A stretch of DNA of 10,431 nt from Deltaproteobacteria bacterium (GTDB lineage Bacteria; Myxococcota_A; UBA9160; SZUA-336). Below are positions 1-8,072 of the stretch, piece after piece (positions within the stretch are counted from its first letter, which is position 1; the number at the start of each line of letters is the position of its first letter). The stretch lies in contig JAUXJB010000038.1 of the NCBI GenBank assembly GCA_030624945.1, positions 1 to 10,431 on the forward strand. Direction: 5' to 3'. Both the position numbers and the translations under genes were made by a program. The notes under the pieces were generated by a model. That model was given only the letters and a program-made list of their open reading frames with translations, ran no database searches and was not told where the DNA came from.

Positions 1-947
1 AGCTTCTGGAGACCGTCAAGCCCGATGCGGAGGTGATGGAAGCCTGTCGAGAGCTGAAGAGGTCGGGGTACGTTCTCGCACTCGACGACTACGTCGATGA
101 TCCGGACTACGAGCCTCTAGTTGAGCTGGCCGATTTCCTCAAGGTCGACTTCCTGACGACGGGCCCGGACGAGCGCCGGCAACTCGCCGAGCGTTACGGC
201 TCGTGCATCGAACTGCTCGCGGAGAAGATAGAGACGCTAGAGGATTTCCGTGAGGGGGAGCGGCTCGGATACAAGTACTTTCAGGGCTATTACTTCTGCA
301 AGCCGGAGATGATATCGCGGCGCGAGATTCCGGCCTTCAAGCTGAACTACCTGCGACTCATCCAGGAGGTCTCGCGTCCCGAGCTCGACTTCCACAGGCT
401 GGAGGAGATCATCAAGGGAGACGTGTCGCTCTCCGTCCGACTCCTGCGTCTGCTCAACTCGGCGGCCTTCGGCTACAAAGGTCGGGTTCGATCGGTCCGG
501 GGCGCGCTCACGCTTCTGGGCGAGCAGTCGGTCAAGAAGTGGGCGACCATGCTCGCCATCGGCGAGCTGGGAGAGGACAAGCCTCCGGAGCTGGTCGTGA
601 CTTGCCTGGTGCGCGCGCGGATGTGCGAGCTTCTGGCCCCCGGGACAGGACTGGCCAGCCACGATCACGATCTGTTCCTGGTGGGATTGCTCTCCCTGGT
701 AGACGTCCTGGTCGGTCGTCCCCTGGCCGAGCTGGTGGATGAGATGGCTCTGTCCGCGGACATCCGGGCCGGCGTGCTGGAACGCGATTCCCGCCTCGGG
801 CGCGTCCGCTCCCTGGTGATCGCCCACGAGCGGGGCGATTGGGAGCAGGTCTCGTCGCTCGCGCGGAGTCTCGGGCTTTCCGAGGACTCCATCCCTGCGC
901 TGTACAAGGGCGCCGTGGAGTGGCAGCAGCAGGTTTCTGGCGCGTAG
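1..947 (+). CDS. EAL-HDOD (YuxH-like) signalling protein, 5' end missing
   Basis: The open frame is already running at the left edge (codons from base 3), so the N-terminus lies outside the window; the ATG at 33 is internal to the EAL-like domain and is probably not the start. About 314 residues are visible. The first ~100 look like the second half of an EAL domain: a GYVLALDDY strand, then FLKVDF, then the FQGYYFCKP segment that closes EAL domains. The DDFGTGYSS-type catalytic loop is replaced by DDYVDDPDYEPL, as is usual in YuxH-type proteins, so c-di-GMP hydrolysis is unlikely. The rest is an HDOD domain, with LDFHRLEEIIKGDVSLSVRLLRLLNSAAFG followed by SVRGALTLLG in line with the family (quoted in parts around residues 120-165 of the visible protein). 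Such proteins are cytoplasmic signalling scaffolds of mostly unknown output. The stop is 22 nt before the AAA ATPase start, so the two may be co-transcribed. The family call is firm; the function is not known. Confidence 0.88.
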   Translation, partial: LLETVKPDAEVMEACRELKRSGYVLALDDYVDDPDYEPLVELADFLKVDFLTTGPDERRQLAERYGSCIELLAEKIETLEDFREGERLGYKYFQGYYFCKPEMISRREIPAFKLNYLRLIQEVSRPELDFHRLEEIIKGDVSLSVRLLRLLNSAAFGYKGRVRSVRGALTLLGEQSVKKWATMLAIGELGEDKPPELVVTCLVRARMCELLAPGTGLASHDHDLFLVGLLSLVDVLVGRPLAELVDEMALSADIRAGVLERDSRLGRVRSLVIAHERGDWEQVSSLARSLGLSEDSIPALYKGAVEWQQQVSGA

Positions 948-969
948 CCCACCCGTGTAAGATGTGGGA

Positions 970-1896
970 ATGGCCACCAGTGACGTGGATCGGCAACGCG
1001 CGAAGAACATCTGGGAGGCGTTCCTGCGCAAGGCGCCTGCGGTTGCCAAGGCGGCCCGACTGGAGGTCGATCCGAAGCTGAGCTTCGGCGACATCGGGGG
1101 CCTCGATTCGGCCAAGGAGGAGGTGCTCACCTACGCCTGTGCAGCCACCGATCCCGACGTGTACGAGCGCTGGGGGACGTTCCCGCCACCGGCGCTGATC
1201 TTCGTAGGCCCGGCGAGCTGCGGCAAGACGTTGCTGGCGGAGGGTCTCTCGACGCACACGGGGATGCCGTTCCTGGAGATCAGCGTGCCACGGCTCGTCC
1301 TCCAGGTACTGCACGCGCCGCAGATGGTCGGGGAGCTCCTCGAGCGCTGGGGGGCCACGCTCGAGGAGATGCCGCCGACGACCGTCTTCTTCGAGGAGCT
1401 GGAGTTCATGCAGTCCGCCGCGCTGGGCGGGCGCCGTCCCGATCTTCCTCTGGGCCCCGTGATGGACTTTCTCCTGGAGCTGGTCGATCGGGCGATCGCC
1501 ACGGATGGGACGCTGGTGGTCGGCTCCACCAGCCAGCCCGATGCGATTCGACCGGCGCTGCTGGCGACCGGTCGCTTCGAGCGGGTGGTCGAGGTCACAC
1601 CGCTCGTCCCCGACGATATCGCCGCAGCCCTGCGCGTTCACGCCACGGCGGCGGAGAAGCGCGCCGGGCGGACGCTGTTCAGGGATGTCGACTGGATCGA
1701 GGTGGCCCGGCAGAATAAGGCCCTCTCGATCGGCGAGTGGATCCGACTGCTGCACGCGGTCCTGCGCGCGAAAGCCCGCTGCGAGGCGGCCAACGAGCCG
1801 AGCGACTACGTCGTGACCGCCGATCTGATCGGAGAGGTCGAGCGGGCCAAGCGCGCGACGACCCAGCTGCCCCCACCTTCGGGCCGCTACCTCTAG
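970..1896 (+). CDS. Divergent stand-alone AAA+ ATPase
   Basis: This encodes one AAA module of 308 residues with no protease or membrane segment. The N-terminal part carries the entry motif [13 protein letters not shown] (residues 39-51) seen in the FtsH/p97/proteasomal-ATPase clade. Walker A is GPASCGKT (80-87), instead of the usual GPPGTGKT. The Walker B strand ends in FFEEL, so the usual Asp-Glu pair is Glu-Glu (142-143). The second region of homology is well kept ([17 protein letters not shown]), with both candidate arginine fingers (R202, R205), but the sensor-1 Asn is Ser (S188). The segment aligned with the central pore loop reads LVLQVLHAP and lacks the aromatic-hydrophobic-Gly motif of substrate-threading enzymes. 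Nucleotide binding is therefore likely, while hydrolysis and unfolding activity are uncertain. The start is taken as ATG 970; an in-frame GTG at 964 is possible, and neither has a strong ribosome binding site. It sits between a signalling gene and asnS, and no partner is evident. Confidence 0.82.
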   Translation: MATSDVDRQRAKNIWEAFLRKAPAVAKAARLEVDPKLSFGDIGGLDSAKEEVLTYACAATDPDVYERWGTFPPPALIFVGPASCGKTLLAEGLSTHTGMPFLEISVPRLVLQVLHAPQMVGELLERWGATLEEMPPTTVFFEELEFMQSAALGGRRPDLPLGPVMDFLLELVDRAIATDGTLVVGSTSQPDAIRPALLATGRFERVVEVTPLVPDDIAAALRVHATAAEKRAGRTLFRDVDWIEVARQNKALSIGEWIRLLHAVLRAKARCEAANEPSDYVVTADLIGEVERAKRATTQLPPPSGRYL

Positions 1897-1988
1897 CGGG
1901 TTTCGCGCAGAAGGCCCCGGTGTACCTGTGCCGGGACAGCCGCGGGCGATGGGCTATCGTACTCGCGTCTTCGAGAGCCATCTCGATC

Positions 1989-1995
1989 GGGAGGA
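1989..1995 (+). promoter_or_regulatory. Ribosome binding site fixing the asnS GTG start
   Basis: GGGAGGA lies 5 nt before the GTG at 2001. The frame is open further upstream to 1737, overlapping the AAA gene, but that extension has no similarity to AsnRS. Starting at 2001 gives the family's normal length, so this site decides the start. Confidence 0.75.
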
Positions 1996-2000
1996 CGGGA

Positions 2001-3388
<1,388 letters not shown>

Positions 3389-3392
<4 letters not shown>

Positions 3393-5035
3393 TCGATCTC
3401 GAGGAGCGGCTGCGGCCTGTCTCTGGTGAGGTCCGCGTAGAAGTCGTTTCCCTGGGAGTCGATGATGGTGAACGCGGGAAAGTCCTCGACCTCGATGCGC
3501 CAGATGGCCTCCATGCCGAGATCCTCGTACTCGAGCACCTCGACCTTCTTGATGCTGTGCTCCGCGAGGCGCGCGGCGGGGCCTCCGATGGATCCGAGGT
3601 AGAAGCCTCCGTGGCGCCTGCAGGCGTCGCGCACCTGCGCGGAGCGGTTCCCCTTGGCGAGCATCACCATGCTTCCGCCGTGGCTCTGGAACAGATCCAC
3701 GTAGGAGTCCATGCGCCCGGCGGTCGTCGGTCCGAACGAGCCCGAGGCGAAGCCTTCCGGGCGCTTCGCGGGGCCGGCGTAGTAGACCATGTGGTCCTTG
3801 AAGTACTGGGGCAGACCCTCGCCGGCGTCCAGTCGCTCCTTGAGCCTCGCGTGTGCGATGTCGCGCGCGACCACCATCGGCCCGCTTAGCGACAAGCGCG
3901 TCGCGACGGGATGCTGCGCGAGCGCCGCGAGGATCTCGCTCATCGGTCGGTTCAGATCGACCTCCACCACCTCATCGCCGAGCTCGGCATCCGTGACCTC
4001 GGGCAGGTACTTGGCGGGATTGGTCTCGAGCTGCTCCAGGAACAGACCCTCCTGGGAGATCTTGCCCAGGATCTGGCGATCCGCGGAGCACGACACGCCG
4101 AGCCCGATCGGGCAAGACGCGCCGTGGCGCGGGAGCCGGATGACTCGGACGTCGTGGGCGAAGTACTTTCCGCCGAACTGAGCGCCGATCCCGATCTCGT
4201 TGCAGAGCTTGTAGATCTTCTCTTCCAGGTCGGGGTCGCGGAAGCCCCTCCCGCCCTCGTTGCCCGAGGTCGGGAGACCGTCGAGGGAGTGGGTGCTGGC
4301 GAGCTTCACCGTCTTGAGTGTCATCTCGGCGGACGTCCCGCCGATCACGAGCGCGATGTGGTAGGGCGGACAGGCCGAAGTGCCGAGCGTCCCCAGCTTC
4401 TCGTTCACGAAGCGCAGCAGGGACTCGGGATTGAGGAGCGCCTTTGTCTCCTGGTAGAGGAAGCTCTTGTTCGCGGAGCCCCCTCCTTTGGCGATGAAGA
4501 GAAAGCGGTACTCGTTCCCCGGCTCGGCGAAGATGTCGATCTGGGCGGGCAGGTTCGTGCCGGTGTTCTTCTCGTTGTACATGTCCAGCGGTGCCATCTG
4601 CGAGAAGCGCAGGTTTTTCTCCTGATAGGCCCGGTAGATGCCCAGCGAGAGCAATTCCGCGTCGTCGCTGAACGTGAACACGCCCTCGCCCTTGTGGCCG
4701 ATGACGATGGAAGTCCCGGTGTCCTGGCAGCCCGGGAGCACGCCCGCCGCTGCGATGTTCGCGTTCTTGAGCAGCTCGAGTGCGACGAACCGGTCGTTCC
4801 GGGAAGCCTCGGGATCTTCGAGGATCTTGGCGAGCTGGGAGAGGTGGCTTGCACGCAGCAGGTGCGCGACGTCCACCATCGCCTCGCGCGCCAGGAGCGA
4901 GAGCGCTTCGGGCTCGACCTTGAGGATCTCGCGTCCCTCGAACCGGGCCGTCGAGACGTAGTCCGAGGTCAGCTTGCGGTACGGGGTGGCATCGGGCTCG
5001 AGCTCGAAGATCGGCTGGTATCGGAACTCTGGCAT
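3389..5035 (-). CDS. fumA: Class I (iron-sulfur) fumarate hydratase, FumA/FumB type
   Basis: The product interconverts fumarate and L-malate in the TCA cycle using an oxygen-sensitive [4Fe-4S] cluster. With the ATG at 5035 it has 548 residues, the same length as E. coli FumA, so this is the single-chain form with the alpha and beta parts fused. The three expected cluster cysteines are visible: C103 in [10 protein letters not shown]222 in [20 protein letters not shown] and C316 in [10 protein letters not shown]. The C-terminal beta part has the signature [15 protein letters not shown] (432-446). The start is supported by AAAGGA 8 nt upstream; the frame is open further upstream to 5209, but that stretch is unlike fumarase. 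It is divergent from ilvB across a 315-bp intergenic region and convergent with asnS. A related L(+)-tartrate dehydratase activity cannot be excluded by sequence reading alone, but full-length agreement with FumA makes fumarase the better call. Confidence 0.94.
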
Positions 5036-5043
5036 GGCCGCCG

Positions 5044-5049
5044 TCCTTT
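5044..5049 (-). promoter_or_regulatory. Ribosome binding site of the fumarase gene
   Basis: Read on the - strand, AAAGGA lies 8 nt before the ATG at 5035-5033. It supports this start over longer in-frame alternatives reaching 5209. I found no convincing -35/-10 pair for this gene in the intergenic region. Confidence 0.65.
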
Positions 5050-5140
5050 CGGAGGGAATATAGCAGCTCGTCCGTCCGCCCCATCCGGTCGATCTGGCCG
5101 CAGCGTGGGATCTTTTGATGGGGCCGGTGCCGTAGCAACA

Positions 5141-5207
5141 GATTTCCGATTTCCAAGGCAGATTTCGAGAAATGGCTATCCTCAGATATGCACTTTTGAC
5201 GATTTCC
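5141..5207. repeat. GATTTCC repeat cluster with a short inverted repeat
   Basis: GATTTCC occurs in tandem at 5141-5147 and 5148-5154, as GATTTCG at 5161-5167, and again at 5201-5207. The third copy overlaps ATTTC-GA-GAAAT (5162-5173), whose arms are perfectly complementary. The position between two divergent genes suggests a regulator binding site, but no known consensus was recognised. Confidence 0.35.
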
Positions 5208-5222
5208 ACAGCCTACTTTTGA
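5172..5222 (+). CDS. Possible leader peptide for ilvB attenuation, 16 residues
   Basis: ATG 5172 to TGA 5220-5222 encodes [16 protein letters not shown]. Five of its 16 residues are Leu or Ile, including a Leu-Leu pair, as expected for a leader peptide that senses branched-chain amino acids. It lies 78 nt before a terminator-like hairpin in front of ilvB. Against it: there is no good ribosome binding site (AAGG at 5155-5158 is 13 nt away), there are no valine codons, and it requires a promoter upstream of ~5160 that I could not identify. It also overlaps the weaker promoter candidate at 5196-5224, so both cannot act in the same transcript. Confidence 0.2.
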   Translation: MAILRYALLTISTAYF

Positions 5223-5224
5223 AT
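5196..5224 (+). promoter_or_regulatory. Weaker candidate upstream promoter for ilvB
   Basis: TTGACG (5196-5201) and TTGAAT (5219-5224) are separated by 17 nt, matching the sigma-70 consensus at 5/6 and 4/6 positions. Transcription would begin near 5231 and give a leader of ~120 nt. That leader would contain both the CCCGGAT at 5233-5239 and the whole terminator-like hairpin at 5300-5331. Confidence 0.3.
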
Positions 5225-5271
5225 ATCTCTCACCCGGATCTCGGATATTTGCAAACAAGAGGCTATTTTCC

Positions 5272-5301
5272 TTGAAATGGGTATCTCCGATCGGATAGAA
5301 T
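5272..5301 (+). promoter_or_regulatory. Strong candidate sigma-70-type promoter for ilvB
   Basis: TTGAAA (5272-5277) and TAGAAT (5296-5301) are separated by 18 nt and each matches the sigma-70 consensus at 5 of 6 positions. Initiation would fall near 5308, giving a ~43-nt leader to the GTG at 5351. That start lies beyond the left arm of the hairpin at 5300-5306, so transcripts from here would escape the terminator. A perfect palindrome sits in the spacer. Confidence 0.5.
5286..5295. promoter_or_regulatory. Perfect 10-bp palindrome in the ilvB promoter spacer
   Basis: TCCGATCGGA reads the same on both strands and lies between the proposed -35 and -10. A repressor or activator site is a natural reading but is not proven. 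TCGGATA, which overlaps its right half, recurs exactly 50 bp upstream (5241-5247 and 5291-5297). Confidence 0.35.
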
Positions 5302-5331
5302 CCGGGACCTTTTGACCCGGATGCCCTTTTT
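5300..5331 (+). terminator. Terminator-like hairpin (possible attenuator) before ilvB
   Basis: ATCCGGG (5300-5306) and CCCGGAT (5316-5322) form a perfect 7-bp stem with a 9-nt loop, followed by GCCC and five T (5327-5331). It points toward ilvB and ends 19 nt before the GTG start. A second CCCGGAT at 5233-5239 could pair with the same left arm and so prevent the hairpin, which is the logic of a terminator/antiterminator switch. The short stem and T run make it only moderately strong. Confidence 0.4.
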
Positions 5332-5340
5332 GGGGGCTTT

Positions 5341-5344
5341 GGAG
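5341..5344 (+). promoter_or_regulatory. Ribosome binding site favouring the ilvB GTG start
   Basis: GGAG, in TTTGGAGAGCGTA, lies 6 nt before GTG 5351. An in-frame ATG at 5321 has no purine-rich sequence before it and lies inside the hairpin's right arm, so the GTG is preferred. Confidence 0.6.
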
Positions 5345-5350
5345 AGCGTA

Positions 5351-7066
5351 GTGGAAGCGAAGGTCCCCACAGGAGCCGAAAGATTGGTCCAGTGCCTGGA
5401 GAGGGAAGGTGTGGAGTACATCTTCGGCCTCTCGGGAGGGGCGGCGATGCCCATCTTCGACGCCCTGGTTGACTCGAAGATCCGGCTTATCCTGACCCGG
5501 CACGAGCAGGGGGCGACCCACATGGCGGACGGCTACGCGCGCGCGACGGGCCGCCCGGGCGTCGTTCTCGTGACCTCCGGTCCCGGCGCGACCAATACCG
5601 TGACGGGCCTGCTCACCGCCCTCATGGACTCGGTGCCCGTGATCGTGATCTGCGGGCAGGTCATCGCGCCGAACCTCGGGACCGACGCCTTCCAGGAGGC
5701 GGACGTCACGGGGATCACCTATCCGGTCGTGAAGCACTCCTATCTGGTGAAGAACGCCCCCGACATCCCGCAGATCGTGCGCGAGGCGTTCTACCTGGCG
5801 ACCACCGGGCGGCCCGGACCGGTCGTCATCGATGTCCCCAAGGACCTGAGCCAGGGCCCCTGCGAGGCGCCCTTTACGGACGAGGTCGACCTGCCCGGCT
5901 ACAAGATCCCGCTGCGCGGCGACCCCGCGGCGATCGAGGAGGCGGCCGGCTACCTCATGAAGTCACGGCGGCCCGTCCTCTACGTGGGACACGGGGCGGT
6001 GATCTCGGGAGCGGGCAAGGCCATCATGAGCCTCGCCGAGAAGCTGCGCGCCCCGATCGTGAACACCTTGCTCGGGAAGGGTGCGACGGACGAGACCCAC
6101 CCGCTGCACCTCGGCATGCTCGGGATGCACGGCACGGCCTACGCGAACAAGGCCGTGACCGACTGCGATCTGATCCTGGCGATCGGGGCCCGCTGGGACG
6201 ATCGGGTCACAGGGAAGGTGGAGACCTTCTGTTCGGACGCGGTCAAGATTCACGTCGACATCGATCCCGCGGAGTTCAACAAGGTCATCCACCCCGATGT
6301 GTGCATCGAGGGCGATGCGCGACTGGTCGTCGAGGACCTCATCCCACAGGTCGATGTCCTCGATACCGCAGAGTGGCTCGAGCGCTGCAACAAGTGGCGC
6401 AAGCAGTACCCGCTCAAGTACCCGAAGCAGGGCGGTCTGCGTGCTCAGCACGTGCTGGATCGGCTGAACGCGATCACGAGGGGCGAGGCGATCGTCGTCG
6501 CAGACGTCGGACAGCATCAAATGTGGGCCGCCCAGTTCTGCAAGACCCGGGCAAACCGCCACTGGCTCACGACCGGAGGCGCGGGCACCATGGGCTACGG
6601 ATTCCCCGCGGCGATCGGGGCGAAGTTCGGTCAGCCCGACAAGAAGGTCTGGGCTGTCGTGGGCGATGGGGGCTTCCAGATGACGCAGGCCGAGCTAGCG
6701 ACCGCGCAGGTCCACGACCTCGCCGTGAAGTGCCTGGTCGTCAACAACAACTATCTGGGGATGGTGCGCCAGTGGCAGGAGCTCTTCTTCAATAACCGTC
6801 TGTCCGGCGTCGATCTCGAGGGCAATCCGGATTTCGTGAAGCTGGCCCGGGCCTACGGGCTGAAGGCCCTCCGGATCCGACGTCCTGCGGACATCGACAG
6901 GATTCTCACGGAAGCCCACGAGTACGACGAGGGACCGGTTCTGGTCGTCGCGGAGGTCGTCAAGGGGGACAACGTGTTTCCCATGATCCCCGGTGGTGCA
7001 TCGATCGCCGACATGCTGATCGAGCCTCCCAAGGGGAAGCTCGAGAAGCCGGTGGGGAGTGCATGA
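5351..7066 (+). CDS. ilvB: Acetolactate synthase, catalytic (large) subunit
   Basis: This thiamine-diphosphate enzyme condenses two pyruvate to 2-acetolactate, or pyruvate with 2-oxobutyrate to 2-aceto-2-hydroxybutyrate, in valine, leucine and isoleucine synthesis. It has 571 residues from GTG 5351, normal for the family. The N-terminal ThDP domain has the activating glutamate E52 in [16 protein letters not shown]. The middle domain carries the FAD-side segment [10 protein letters not shown] (280-289). The C-terminal domain has the ThDP/Mg motif from GDG (438-440) to NNN (465-467). It also has the conserved W475 in [11 protein letters not shown], which lines the herbicide-binding channel in plant homologues. 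Together with the adjacent small subunit this marks the biosynthetic AHAS rather than a catabolic or oxalyl-CoA-type relative. The start could alternatively be ATG 5321 (10 residues longer). Its stop overlaps ilvN in ATGA. The upstream region suggests attenuation. Confidence 0.95.
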   Translation: MEAKVPTGAERLVQCLEREGVEYIFGLSGGAAMPIFDALVDSKIRLILTRHEQGATHMADGYARATGRPGVVLVTSGPGATNTVTGLLTALMDSVPVIVICGQVIAPNLGTDAFQEADVTGITYPVVKHSYLVKNAPDIPQIVREAFYLATTGRPGPVVIDVPKDLSQGPCEAPFTDEVDLPGYKIPLRGDPAAIEEAAGYLMKSRRPVLYVGHGAVISGAGKAIMSLAEKLRAPIVNTLLGKGATDETHPLHLGMLGMHGTAYANKAVTDCDLILAIGARWDDRVTGKVETFCSDAVKIHVDIDPAEFNKVIHPDVCIEGDARLVVEDLIPQVDVLDTAEWLERCNKWRKQYPLKYPKQGGLRAQHVLDRLNAITRGEAIVVADVGQHQMWAAQFCKTRANRHWLTTGGAGTMGYGFPAAIGAKFGQPDKKVWAVVGDGGFQMTQAELATAQVHDLAVKCLVVNNNYLGMVRQWQELFFNNRLSGVDLEGNPDFVKLARAYGLKALRIRRPADIDRILTEAHEYDEGPVLVVAEVVKGDNVFPMIPGGASIADMLIEPPKGKLEKPVGSA

Positions 7067-7578
7067 ACATGGAAGCGCTGCCCATCACTCAGCCCGCTCA
7101 CACCATCTCGCTCTTCGTCAACAACAAGCCCGGAGTCCTCTCGCGGGTAGCGATGACCTTTGCGCGTCGCGCCTTCAACATCGAGAGCCTGGTCGTCAGT
7201 CCGGCCGTGGAGGGCCGCTACTCGCGGATGACGATCGCCGCTTCGGGCTCCGTGGAGACGCTGGAGCAAGTTGTGAAGCAGCTGGCGAAGCTTGTCGACG
7301 TGGTACACGCGATCGATCACACTGGAGAAGACGCACACGAGACGGAGATCGCGCTCGTCAAGCTGGAGTGCGCGCTCGATCAGCGCACCCAGATCCTGCA
7401 GATCGCCGAGCACTACAAGGCCAAGGTCGTCGACTACGGAACGGATTCGCTGATTCTGCAGGTCTACGGCGGGAGCGAGAAGATCGACGCTTTTATCGGC
7501 CTGTTGCGTCCCTTCGGTATCACGGAGCTCGTTCGCTCTGGGAAGCTGCTCATGGCACGAGGGCGCCAGATCACCTGA
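7063..7578 (+). CDS. ilvN: Acetolactate synthase, regulatory (small) subunit
   Basis: The 171-residue protein binds the IlvB subunit, raises its activity and usually confers valine feedback inhibition. An N-terminal ACT domain spans about residues 13-85 and starts [17 protein letters not shown]; the C-terminal half follows the IlvH/IlvN pattern. The residues aligned with the valine-site N11, G14 and N29 of E. coli IlvH are kept as N21, G24 and N39, so valine sensitivity is likely (inference). ATG 7063 overlaps the ilvB stop as ATGA, indicating translational coupling. A second in-frame ATG at 7069 is 9 nt after GGAG (7056-7059) and may be the true start, since the first ATG is only 3 nt from it. 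The usual neighbour ilvC does not follow; a maoC-like gene does, 44 nt later. Confidence 0.95.
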   Translation: MNMEALPITQPAHTISLFVNNKPGVLSRVAMTFARRAFNIESLVVSPAVEGRYSRMTIAASGSVETLEQVVKQLAKLVDVVHAIDHTGEDAHETEIALVKLECALDQRTQILQIAEHYKAKVVDYGTDSLILQVYGGSEKIDAFIGLLRPFGITELVRSGKLLMARGRQIT

Positions 7579-7610
7579 TCCGCGCACCGAACTCGGCTAG
7601 ACTTCTCCGC

Positions 7611-7617
7611 GGGGAGG
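7611..7617 (+). promoter_or_regulatory. Ribosome binding site of the maoC-like gene
   Basis: GGGGAGG lies 5 nt before ATG 7623. The frame is open upstream through ilvN, but this site and the MaoC family N-terminus fix the start here. Confidence 0.7.
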
Positions 7618-7622
7618 GGGCG

Positions 7623-8072
7623 ATGCCCGGAAAGTACTTCGAAGAGTTCGAGGTGGGCGAGGTCTTCGAACACGTTCCCAGCCGTACGGTGACGGAGGCG
7701 GACAACCTGCTCTTCACCGCGCTCACGATGAATCCCCAGCCTCTTCACCTCGACGCGGAGTTCGCGAAAGATAGTCCGTTCGGTGAACGTCTCGTGAACA
7801 GCATCTTCACGCTGGGGCTGATTGTGGGGCTCTCGGTCTGGGACACCACGCTGGGGACGACGGTCGGGAATCTGGGCTTCGAGAGCGTCGAGTTTCCCAA
7901 ACCGGTGCGGATAGGCGACACGATCACCGCGGTGACCGAGGTTCTGAGCAAACGCGAGTCGAAGTCCCGCCCGGAGTGGGGGATCGTCACCTTCGAGCAT
8001 CGCGGGCTGAACCAGCGCGGAGAGCTCGTGGCGCGGTGCACGCGCGCCGCCATGATGCTCCGCAAGACCTGA
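7623..8072 (+). CDS. MaoC-like hot-dog-fold acyl-CoA (de)hydratase
   Basis: This is a 149-residue single hot-dog domain. It starts with the family pattern [14 protein letters not shown], continues through [20 protein letters not shown] (23-42) and ends with the [11 protein letters not shown] strand (91-101). MaoC and (R)-hydratase proteins add water across the double bond of enoyl-CoA thioesters. Their usual catalytic motif is D-x-N-P-x-H. Here the aligned residues are N37-P-Q-P-L-H42, so the Asp is Asn and the Asn is Gln, while the His is kept. This pattern may define a subfamily acting on branched or dicarboxylic acyl-CoAs, but I cannot name the substrate. The stop overlaps the next start as TGATG, strongly linking it to the CitE-like lyase. 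A mesaconyl-CoA- or itaconyl-CoA-type hydratase is an inference from this pairing. Confidence 0.82.
   Translation: MPGKYFEEFEVGEVFEHVPSRTVTEADNLLFTALTMNPQPLHLDAEFAKDSPFGERLVNSIFTLGLIVGLSVWDTTLGTTVGNLGFESVEFPKPVRIGDTITAVTEVLSKRESKSRPEWGIVTFEHRGLNQRGELVARCTRAAMMLRKT

Larger units (their letters stand above)
5036..5350. other. Divergent fum / ilvB intergenic control region
   Basis: This 315-bp gap is the only non-coding stretch of note in the window. Bases ~5130-5340 are visibly A+T richer than the flanking genes. It holds candidate ilvB promoters, a terminator-like hairpin, a possible leader peptide, a 10-bp palindrome, four copies of CTTTTGA (5112, 5193, 5216, 5309), and a cluster of GATTTCC/GATTTCG copies (5141, 5148, 5161, 5201). 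An inverted repeat ATTTC-GA-GAAAT lies at 5162-5173. The promoter of the divergent fumarase gene should also be here but was not recognised. Confidence 0.7.

Noticed and set aside
532..1755. Long - strand open frame opposite the EAL-HDOD and AAA genes
   Set aside because: It spans two well-supported genes and is rich in Arg, Pro and Gly, typical of shadow frames.
1897..2000. Possible promoter (TATCGT at 1955-1960) and short hairpins before asnS
   Set aside because: No matching -35 at a proper distance, and the hairpins (for example CCCGG/CCGGG at 1916-1935) have no T run. The asnS promoter remains unidentified.
5130..5160. Sigma-54-type -24/-12 element on the - strand for the fumarase gene
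   Set aside because: A GG and a GC are present, but the spacing is 16 nt instead of the required 10.
3911..5275. Long open frame on the + strand (454 codons) across the fumarase gene
   Set aside because: It is antisense to a full-length, motif-complete fumarase. Its translation has no family features, and the frame continues into the A+T-rich intergenic region without a plausible start.
5277..5315. 12-codon frame MGISDRIESGTF ending in the terminator loop
   Set aside because: It has only two Ile codons and no Leu or Val, its nearest purine-rich sequence is ~14 nt away, and its start lies upstream of the predicted +1 of the better promoter. It is less convincing than the 16-codon frame.
7575..7603. 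Possible internal promoter before the maoC-like gene (CTGATC-17-TAGACT)
   Set aside because: The -35 matches only 3 of 6 consensus positions. Co-transcription with ilvBN is simpler given the 44-nt gap.
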